DNA of 30,944 nucleotides. Source: a virus. The stretch is from positions 1-30,944 of IMG/VR virus record IMGVR_UViG_3300025326_000147; one strand, 5' to 3'. The stretch's first letter is position 1. Every line of letters begins with the position of its first letter. Positions 24,916 to 30,944 of the stretch are shown here, one piece after another. A program made the position numbers and the translations under genes. The notes under the pieces are model-generated. The model did no database searches. It worked only from the letters and a program-made list of their open reading frames with translations, and was not told the origin of the DNA.

Positions 24916-27498
24916 TCACTCTGCCGGTCCCAAATCACAGCAGCAATTCGAGAGGCACTGAGTTTGATGCCCCGGCCAGACCCCTCCTTTCTTCCACTCG
25001 TCAGCCGTCTTGACCGCTCCCGCCATTCTCAGGCACGTCTCGCAGGAGTCCTGCGCGTGACGGTCCCACCTGAGCCGCCTGCCGCCCTCGACCGCCAGCT
25101 TAGCAGCGTTGAACGAGTCTATGCCAGCCCCGCCGTAGAGTGCCGCCCTGGCGTCCACTGCGGTCGTTAGAGGCTCGCCGGCTGCCCTCAGCTTCTGCAC
25201 GTCCTCCCGGAACTTGAGCAAGTAGTCGAATTGCTTGCCGACCAATCTGTCTGCCGTCATCCGCTCCTGAGCCGTCAGCGTCACCGACCACGGCGGGTAG
25301 AGGCCCTTGCCCTCGGCGAGCCCCAGCTTGTACGAGGTCCGCACGTTCTCGGCGATCCGGTCCTTGCTCCCCTGGACCCACTGCTCGTAGCCGATCTTGC
25401 CCCCCCGGAAGTCCTTAGCCAATCCTTCCATCAGGCTGCGGTACCGCTCTCGGAGTGCGTCGAGTTCCGGGCCGTAGTCCACGCGCTTGGGTGGCGTGGC
25501 GAGCGACCGCACCGCTGCCTCGGTCGCCCGGTGTCGCAGCCCTCGGAGTATCTCGTCAACCTCCTTCTCGGCGTCGTCATCATAGGCTGGCGGCATCTCG
25601 GCGGGCTCGGGTTCCGCGGCCTGCTCGGGTTCGGGATCGGATTCAGTGGCCGCCCGTTCGCGGCTGAGAGGCAGATCAATCCGCTTGTCGCCTAGCACAA
25701 GGGATAGGGTTCGGAAACTCACTCGTCGGGCCAGTAGGCGGCGCACTGGGATGGCCTTATCGGCAGGAATGTAGGCGAGTGTCATGTGTGGCGTGAACCC
25801 GTGTAGTTTGCTATGGGTGATGCCGGCCGCCGTGAGTCCGTCTACCAGAGCCTGCCGGAACTCTGGGAGAATCGGCGCATCCACATTGGTATAGACGGCG
25901 TCCTCGCCGTCATCTCCGCCGCCGTCAAATCGTCCTATGCCACCAACATCAGCCAGGATAGGCGATGTTTGCCTCGCCAGATTCGTGCAAACATCATTCA
26001 GTCCAGCGATGGCAGTCTCACTCAGTTCGTTGATATGCCCTAGGAATACCAGCGTGACGTGGAGATCCTCTGGTGGCTGCCCCCCCTGGAGTGCCAACTC
26101 CCTAGCTGTTGCGGGGGATGGATAGAGCGCAACCATCGCCCCGGTGTTCTGTGCCGGCTCCGTAGCTTGCTGCCCTTGATCCTCGCCCGGCTCCTCCGGC
26201 GGTTTCTGCTTCTCGGGTTCGGGCAGCTCCGGCAGATCCAGCTCGGAGCGCACGAACGCCTCGATATCCGGGCCTGGCGTGAGCAGCCCAGCCGAGGTCA
26301 AGGTCTGCATCGCCTTCGAGAACCTGTCCATGTCTGCCTTGGCGATCCTGCCCGGTCGGAGCTGTGGTATCGCCGTCAACTGCCCGAAGTCGTTGAGTCG
26401 GAACAGCGGGGCCACGGCAAAGCGGTTCAGGGTGTCGGCCAGGTTCTGGAGGATGGCACCGAGCGCGATGGTGAACAGGTCGTGCTGGTCTCTCGCCAGC
26501 GCCCAGGAGCCGGTCTGCCCCTGGCCGAGCAGGAGGAACTGGACGAGGAACCCCCGGGCCATCTCGAACTGATAGCGGCTGACCACCTGATTCGTATCGA
26601 TGCTCTTGGAGCCCGGGCTACTGAGGATCTCGAACAGCCAAGCGTCGCTGGGAGCCGAGCCGAGCCGGGGCGCGTAGAACCCAGTCATGTCATCGAGCTT
26701 GTACTGCTCGAGGAGGTTCAGCGCCTTGGTTCGGTCGTCGTCGGTTGCTCCCTCCGGCGGGTGGATCACCAGGATGCCGGTCAGGTCGCGCTCAATGCCA
26801 GTGGCCTCGATTCCCTCGATGTTCTTCTTCTTGAACCAGGGCATATAGACGGACCTGAGCAGAGAAACACCTTCAGGCGAGTTTTTCTCGTCGTCCAGCC
26901 GGAAGAGGATCGACTTCTCGATCGGGACGAAGATCTCGCCGAAGGCAGAGGTCCGGCCGTTGCTCGGGGCCGAATAGTCCACCTGGTAGAGCCCTCGGAT
27001 GCCGCCCGTCTCGTCAATGTCCCAGCGGGACAGGCTGGAGTGGCCGATCAGGACGAACTTGCGCCAGCCGAACCGGCCGTCGTCGTACCGGGAGGGCGGG
27101 TCAGCCCGCTGCCCGGTTCGCTGCTTGTAGACGACCTCTAGGTAGCCCCACCCGAAGTCCAGGCAGGTCAGCGCGTCCCTGATGACCTTGAGCCAGGTAT
27201 GGCTCATGTCGTCGAGGCAGGACTGGAGGAATCCGGCGGCCTCAGCGTCGGCTGGCGTCTCGCCGCCGGGCTGCACCTCCCAGTTGACCTGCCCGAGCAC
27301 CCACTTGATCGCGTTCAACCCGACGGCGATGGTGGGCTCGTTCCGGCGCATCTCCTCGTAGACCTTGATGGCGTTGGAGCCGCGCAGGTCGGGCTGGAAC
27401 TCCTCCGAGATGACGCCGCCCGACCGGCTGAGAGCCGAGCGCCCGATCTCGGCGGTGATCCGGACTGGGCCCTGCTCAGTCTTGATGGTCGCTGGCAT
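24916..27498 (-). CDS. Portal protein fused to a 2H phosphoesterase and MuF-like domain
   Basis: The 860-aa protein has three parts. Residues about 1-420 are a DUF935/Mu gp29-like portal (EEMRRNEPTIAVGLNAIKWV, then DFGWGYLEVVYKQR and LLLGQGQTG). Residues about 452-612 hold a 2H phosphoesterase/LigT-like domain with HVTLVFLG (H480, T482) and HMTLAY (H571, T573), the paired H-x-T motifs of the family. Residues about 640-860 form a MuF-like head morphogenesis tail (DSCETCLRMAGAV, ending HQTQCLSNCCCDLGPAE) with a Cys cluster (C819, C822, C848, C852-C854) and H844. The 2H segment is lower in G+C (25921-26040 about 53%, against 68% at 26521-26580). ATG at 27498 has AGGAGGTGA upstream, overlapping the terminase stop. 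The portal ring is the DNA entry channel; the enzyme domain could ride in the virion. Confidence 0.85.
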   Translation of the reverse strand: MPATIKTEQGPVRITAEIGRSALSRSGGVISEEFQPDLRGSNAIKVYEEMRRNEPTIAVGLNAIKWVLGQVNWEVQPGGETPADAEAAGFLQSCLDDMSHTWLKVIRDALTCLDFGWGYLEVVYKQRTGQRADPPSRYDDGRFGWRKFVLIGHSSLSRWDIDETGGIRGLYQVDYSAPSNGRTSAFGEIFVPIEKSILFRLDDEKNSPEGVSLLRSVYMPWFKKKNIEGIEATGIERDLTGILVIHPPEGATDDDRTKALNLLEQYKLDDMTGFYAPRLGSAPSDAWLFEILSSPGSKSIDTNQVVSRYQFEMARGFLVQFLLLGQGQTGSWALARDQHDLFTIALGAILQNLADTLNRFAVAPLFRLNDFGQLTAIPQLRPGRIAKADMDRFSKAMQTLTSAGLLTPGPDIEAFVRSELDLPELPEPEKQKPPEEPGEDQGQQATEPAQNTGAMVALYPSPATARELALQGGQPPEDLHVTLVFLGHINELSETAIAGLNDVCTNLARQTSPILADVGGIGRFDGGGDDGEDAVYTNVDAPILPEFRQALVDGLTAAGITHSKLHGFTPHMTLAYIPADKAIPVRRLLARRVSFRTLSLVLGDKRIDLPLSRERAATESDPEPEQAAEPEPAEMPPAYDDDAEKEVDEILRGLRHRATEAAVRSLATPPKRVDYGPELDALRERYRSLMEGLAKDFRGGKIGYEQWVQGSKDRIAENVRTSYKLGLAEGKGLYPPWSVTLTAQERMTADRLVGKQFDYLLKFREDVQKLRAAGEPLTTAVDARAALYGGAGIDSFNAAKLAVEGGRRLRWDRHAQDSCETCLRMAGAVKTADEWKKGGVWPGHQTQCLSNCCCDLGPAE

Positions 27499-27501
27499 GG
27501 G

Positions 27502-29079
27502 TCACCTCCTGCGAATCGGCCCCCAGCGTGAGGCCCGATAGGGCGCGAACTCGCTGCCCCGGGTTATGGCAGCCAGGGACGGACGGTAGCCGGCCTGCTT
27601 GCCCTCGGTCAGATCGTGCTCTGCGGATCGGTCCGGCGCGTCGGAGTCGGGGGAGGTGGAGGAGCCGTCGAGCCGCCAGTCCTGGGCGAATGTGAGGGCG
27701 AGGGCATCGCCCTCGTCGGGACTCTGCCGTCCTGACGCCGCGATGTCGTCCTTGCTCTCCAGTCGGATGCGCCGGTCGCCCTGTATCTCGTACTTGCGGC
27801 TCGAAAGCTGCGCTCGGAGGTCGGGCTGAGCGTCGATGTCCATGCCCGTGCTGAACGCCTCGCGCATCCGCCAGTAGACCTCGGCGATGCGGTTGGCGTA
27901 CTGACCGGAGTCGGAGGCCGCCGCGCCACTCTGGAAGTCCACACAGCCGATGCCGAGCTGGCGGAGACGGTCGACCACGCCGGCGCCAATGCCAACCCCA
28001 TCGACGACGACGTGCGTCCAGGGACGGGCTTTGACATAGGCGGCGACCTGATCCGCCGTCTGCATTGTATCCTGGCCCTGGGCCTTCCAGATGAGCCGGG
28101 CGACACGGCCCTTGCGAGCATAGATCACGGTGGAGTCTCGCCCCTGCCGGGCCACGTCCACGCCTAGCACCTCGACGCCGACCTGAGCAAACTCCGCCGT
28201 CTCGGCCTTGACCACCCAGGACAGTGGAACCACGACTTGAGAGGCCAGACCCTCGACCCACTCGTTTCCGATCTGCATCTTGTAGAGCGGGGAGTCCTCG
28301 CCGTATCGCTGCCGGATGCGCTCGATGTCCTCGGGACCGACCAAGCCCGGCCAGTCGCCGGGCTCCCCTTCTCCTGTAACCCGTGGCGAATCCTGCGCCC
28401 TGATGTTCACGGTCCGCCAAAGATGCGAGTGCCCGTGATGGGACTCGAAGAACTCACCGTCCTCGGTGAGCGGGTTGCCGGTCAGCAGTATCTTCTTCGG
28501 GTTCAGCCGGTAGAGGGCATCGAAGTGCTGCTGACCGACGGCGTGGGCCTCGGTCACGATGACCATCAGATTCTCGGAGTGGAAACCTTGCAGCCCATAG
28601 CCCTTCTCAGTTGAGAAGCCGAGGATGAAGCGGTCCTCGGACCAGCGCAACAACGGGTTCTGGTAGAGTGTCCCGCCGATAGCCGCCTGCCGGGGAGCGT
28701 TCAACCACGCCTGGCGCGTCTCTTGCCACACGATCTGATGCACCTGGCGATAGGTCGGGCCGGTGATGATGACCTTGGCAGGCTCGGGCCGGCAGTACTC
28801 GATCCACCAGAGGGCAAGGCGAGCCGCAGCGTAGTCTTTTCCCAGGCCGTTTGCACCAGAGCAGGAGACCTGGCTAGCGTCTCGCAGCGCCTCTGCCATC
28901 TCGACCTGCTTACGGTAGAGATGGCTGCCCAACGTATCCTTGAACCAGCCCTCGACATCGGAGGGGAGTACCGCTACCTGGCTCTGCTCTCGCTGGTGCT
29001 GTGTCTGCCCCGCCCGCCAGATGGCCTCGGCGATCACCGCCTCTTCCTGACCGCGGTCTACTCTAATGGCAACTGACAC
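27502..29079 (-). CDS. Terminase large subunit
   Basis: Starting at GTG 29079 (GAGAGGA upstream; 17-nt overlap with the small subunit) the protein has 525 aa. The ATPase domain has a Walker A-like GANGLGKD (75-82) with Asp in place of Ser/Thr, and a Walker B-like VIVTEAHA with E177. The coupling motif is LLTGNP (198-203). The C-terminal nuclease has GVDVARQGRDS (D308, D315), VVVDGVGIG (D360) and SPDEGDAL (D454, D458), the RNase H-like metal site. It translocates and cuts DNA at the portal. A longer reading to 29166 overlaps the small subunit and is not supported. Confidence 0.9.
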   Translation of the reverse strand: MSVAIRVDRGQEEAVIAEAIWRAGQTQHQREQSQVAVLPSDVEGWFKDTLGSHLYRKQVEMAEALRDASQVSCSGANGLGKDYAAARLALWWIEYCRPEPAKVIITGPTYRQVHQIVWQETRQAWLNAPRQAAIGGTLYQNPLLRWSEDRFILGFSTEKGYGLQGFHSENLMVIVTEAHAVGQQHFDALYRLNPKKILLTGNPLTEDGEFFESHHGHSHLWRTVNIRAQDSPRVTGEGEPGDWPGLVGPEDIERIRQRYGEDSPLYKMQIGNEWVEGLASQVVVPLSWVVKAETAEFAQVGVEVLGVDVARQGRDSTVIYARKGRVARLIWKAQGQDTMQTADQVAAYVKARPWTHVVVDGVGIGAGVVDRLRQLGIGCVDFQSGAAASDSGQYANRIAEVYWRMREAFSTGMDIDAQPDLRAQLSSRKYEIQGDRRIRLESKDDIAASGRQSPDEGDALALTFAQDWRLDGSSTSPDSDAPDRSAEHDLTEGKQAGYRPSLAAITRGSEFAPYRASRWGPIRRR

Positions 29080-29587
29080 GGAGGATCCTCTCGGCCTCTC
29101 GCACGGCCTCGTCGGGGTCCACGCCCATCTCTTCCGCCGCCTTGCGGAGCCGCTGGGTAATGTCAATCTTCACCGGAGCGTCGAGCCCAAGAATGGCGCA
29201 ACGCCGCTCGATGCACCACTGGATACCAGTCAGGTAGGCCGCGTTACCATCCTTGGTCCATCGGCGCATTCCCGTCTTGGTACGCGGCTTCTCGCCGTCA
29301 ATCTTCTCGGCTAGGGTCGCCTGTCTCTCAGCCTTGGAGTCCTCCCACGCCTGCCAGTAGGTGCGCTCCAGGTTGTCGATCCGCGCGAGTTCCCGGCCCT
29401 TGGCAGCGTCAATGTCCATCAGGCCGGACTGTTGCCAGCGCTTCTCAAGTATCTTGAGGTCGAGACTGATCGCCTGCTGGCTTACTTCGAGATAGCGGGC
29501 AATCTCAAGCTGCGTCTCGCCTCGGCAGTAGCGCCGGGCAACCTCGGCGAGTGCGGCTTCCCGCTCGGCGGTAGATCGTCTGCCCAT
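29063..29587 (-). CDS. Terminase small subunit
   Basis: The 174-aa protein has an N-terminal helix-turn-helix region (RRYCRGETQLEIARYLEVSQ, then QAISLDLKILEKRW, about residues 18-53) for DNA site recognition. A helical middle region follows, and a C-terminal part (LDAPVKIDITQRLRKAAEEMG) that resembles terminase small subunits. ATG at 29587, with GAGGGG 10-12 nt upstream, is preferred over TTG at 29596. It precedes and overlaps the large subunit by 17 nt. It would recruit the packaging motor to pac or cos. Confidence 0.75.
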   Translation of the reverse strand: MGRRSTAEREAALAEVARRYCRGETQLEIARYLEVSQQAISLDLKILEKRWQQSGLMDIDAAKGRELARIDNLERTYWQAWEDSKAERQATLAEKIDGEKPRTKTGMRRWTKDGNAAYLTGIQWCIERRCAILGLDAPVKIDITQRLRKAAEEMGVDPDEAVREAERILRVSCH

Positions 29588-29632
29588 CAGGTACAAGCCC
29601 CTCGCACAAGCAGGGCCGGCAGGTCAGTCGGC

Positions 29633-30055
29633 TTAGGCATCGGCGAGCACCGGCTTGAGGCCAAGGCCGGAAAGGCGCTCCAAGGCGACAGCGACATACT
29701 TCGGCTCGATCTCCATCCCGTAGCAGATGCGGCCGGTCTGTTCAGCGGCAACCATAGTGCTCCCAACACCGCTGTACGGATCAACAAGTACACCAGTTAT
29801 CCGCACAGCTAGATCGGCCAGAAGGGGCGTCGGCTTCTGGTTGGGATGGAACCTCTGCCGTTCCGGCTCTTGCTCAATGCCGAAGACGCCGGCCCACTTG
29901 TACCGCAGCATCTCACGCCGGTGCCTCGCACGCGACCAGATTAGTTCAAAGCATGAGCCGAACATCTTGTCTGCCGATTCATCAAGGCGCTTGTCCCACA
30001 CCAGCAAGGTTGCGAGTATGAGACGCGCATCATAGTCAGATTCATCTCCAATCAC
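29633..30055 (-). CDS. C-terminal half of a DNA methyltransferase
   Basis: The 140-aa product begins at GTG 30055, which overlaps the stop of the upstream gene as GTGA. It contains HPNQKP (70-75), the SAM-binding motif DPYSGVGST (92-100) and GMEIEPKYVAVALERL. These are the motif X and I part of N4/N6-adenine methyltransferases with permuted (beta) order. Motif IV (DPPY), which comes first in this class, is absent from the sequence upstream in any frame I can find. G+C is low (29941-30000 is 45%, against 67% for 30061-30120). It is likely a remnant or one half of a split enzyme; catalytic activity alone is unlikely. Confidence 0.7.
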   Translation of the reverse strand: MIGDESDYDARLILATLLVWDKRLDESADKMFGSCFELIWSRARHRREMLRYKWAGVFGIEQEPERQRFHPNQKPTPLLADLAVRITGVLVDPYSGVGSTMVAAEQTGRICYGMEIEPKYVAVALERLSGLGLKPVLADA

Positions 30056-30645
30056 GGGATCGTACCGACGGCCCCCTGATACCACGGAGCACCCGAGGCC
30101 ATCCTGGCGTACAGGTCCTGAGTCCAGCCCTGAACCCCCGGCTGGAAACTCCCGCCCTGCCCCAGCATCGCCATCGTGTCGTAGGGAGACCATCCCTGCG
30201 GCCCGGGCCCCGCTCCCGCGAGGTCCTCGGCCATCGTCCCGAGCGTGGCCGCCTGGGGGTTGGCCTGGGGGGCCTGGAACGAGGGCATACCGAACTGGCC
30301 GGCTATGGCCCCGACGGCGTTGCTCAGCCCCTGCTGGTTCAGTCCGCTCATGACCGCCTGTTGTTGGAAGGCGTTGCGTGGCCCGCGGAGCTGCCCGATC
30401 AGGTTGGCGGCCGCTAGCCCTTGCTGGCCGTACTCGCTGGCCGCCTGGAGTCCGAGCTGGTTCTGCTGCATCGTCTGGGTGAACGCGGTGTTGGCAGCCT
30501 GGAGGGCCAGCCGATCGGCGTCGAGATACTGGTTGCCCTGAGCCAGGGCGCGCTGGAAGGCTTCGTCGTATGCCCGGGCCGCGGCCTGCTGCATCTGAAG
30601 TTGTAACTGGAGAGTCGGGTCGAGTTGTTCGTAGGGCATGCTCAT
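30052..30645 (-). CDS. Gln/Ala-rich hypothetical protein
   Basis: The 197-aa protein is rich in Gln, Ala and Met in its first half (LQLQLQMQQAAARAYDEAF onward, likely long helices) and Gly/Pro/Gln in its second half. It begins in an ATGA overlap with the upstream gene. Composition is like some phage internal or ejected virion proteins, but no family is recognised. It ends exactly at the start of the methyltransferase half, which makes it a likely insertion or recombination partner. Confidence 0.55.
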   Translation of the reverse strand: MSMPYEQLDPTLQLQLQMQQAAARAYDEAFQRALAQGNQYLDADRLALQAANTAFTQTMQQNQLGLQAASEYGQQGLAAANLIGQLRGPRNAFQQQAVMSGLNQQGLSNAVGAIAGQFGMPSFQAPQANPQAATLGTMAEDLAGAGPGPQGWSPYDTMAMLGQGGSFQPGVQGWTQDLYARMASGAPWYQGAVGTIP

Positions 30646-30932
30646 GGCTTATCCTCCAAGCCCGCCTGTTCCGGCAGGCCATGCACGCGGTTGGCAAGTC
30701 GCAAGAACACCTCGGGCGTGTGCGACTGGAGCAGCACCTGGCGGAAGGCCGGGTCTTGCCAGTTGCGCCGCACGTAGTCGTCGTACTGAGCGCCGGTCAG
30801 CTTGTGTGCGCCGCCCATCGTCGGGCTGAACAGTTCGGGCACCAGGTCGGAATGAGACGCCAGCTCAGCCTGCATCTCCGCCGCTACCTGGTCGAGCATG
30901 TGCTGCTTAGCCATCGATTGAACAATCTCCAT
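30642..30932 (-). CDS. Hypothetical helical protein
   Basis: The 96-aa protein has predicted helices with SMAKQHMLDQVAAEMQAEL and AQYDDYVRRNWQDPAFRQVL. The ATG lies directly after a TGA (30935-30933), so the previous gene may end there and translation may be coupled; no clear ribosome binding site is visible. No family is recognised. Confidence 0.5.
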   Translation of the reverse strand: MEIVQSMAKQHMLDQVAAEMQAELASHSDLVPELFSPTMGGAHKLTGAQYDDYVRRNWQDPAFRQVLLQSHTPEVFLRLANRVHGLPEQAGLEDKP

Positions 30933-30944
30933 TCAGGAAAGCAG

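Noticed and set aside
26059-27141. Long plus-strand open frame opposite the portal gene
   Set aside because: The minus-strand portal has recognisable domain motifs, and the plus frame has none; it is a high-G+C shadow.
30056-30697. Upstream extension of the methyltransferase frame
   Set aside because: The extended part overlaps the Gln/Ala-rich gene in another frame, is Arg/Pro/Gly-rich and carries no methyltransferase motif; the GTGA overlap gives a better start.

Overview
This window is a contiguous piece of a tailed double-stranded DNA phage (Caudoviricetes, siphovirus-like) genome or prophage. Every supported gene lies on the minus strand, so transcription runs from right to left. Genes are packed with 4-5 nt ATGA/GTGA/TGATG overlaps or very short gaps. 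Most genes sampled are about 65-70% G+C, which suggests a high-GC host. The combination of a DUF935/Mu gp29-like portal, a MuF-like head protein, a Mu gpI-like protease and an HK97-type capsid protein, followed by a tape measure and siphovirus tail genes, points to an uncultivated phage. I see no host genes, integrase, tRNA, rRNA or CRISPR array, so neither the host nor the lifestyle can be named.

Layout in transcription order. (1) 30.9-29.6 kb: two unrecognised ORFs and a C-terminal half of a DNA methyltransferase. (2) 29.6-23.7 kb: small and large terminase; an 860-aa portal fused to a 2H phosphoesterase domain and a MuF-like tail; and a run of small zinc-binding proteins (a ribbon broken by an amber codon, an HNH nuclease, a double zinc ribbon and a Mu Com-like protein). 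(3) 23.75-19.8 kb: a consensus sigma70-type promoter and a 13-bp hairpin precede a ChaB/gpI-protease/scaffold polyprotein with a nested scaffold start, then a putative decoration protein, the major capsid protein and a protein with a classical C2H2 finger. (4) 19.8-10.7 kb: an unusual block of appendage genes and a glycan island. The island holds three GT2 glycosyltransferases, two Cys-rich small proteins, a cobalamin-type radical SAM enzyme, a reversibly-glycosylated-polypeptide (GT75) homologue and a GT4 glycosyltransferase. It is followed by a spike-base-like protein, a LamG-like protein, a VTQ-repeat protein, a small membrane protein and a BppU-like protein. (5) 10.7-4.0 kb: head-tail connectors, a gp10-like protein, the tail tube, a frameshifted tail assembly chaperone, the tape measure and baseplate hub. 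(6) 4.0 kb to the left edge: tail appendage and fibre genes and an XhlA-like coiled-coil membrane protein. In this last block the XhlA-like leader, the VTQ-repeat gene and the 3' end of the LamG gene recur as duplicated fragments.

Functionally, the window covers packaging, capsid assembly, neck, tail and receptor-binding modules. The glycosyltransferase/radical SAM island inserted between head and neck genes, and flanked by fibre-like genes, is the strongest candidate for a previously undescribed system: a phage-encoded pathway that could decorate the virion or alter a surface glycan. Other candidates are a portal that carries a 2H phosphoesterase and a 1,074-bp cassette bounded by near-identical direct repeats downstream of a low-GC putative receptor-binding gene. 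All functional calls come from reading motifs by eye; no database search was run.
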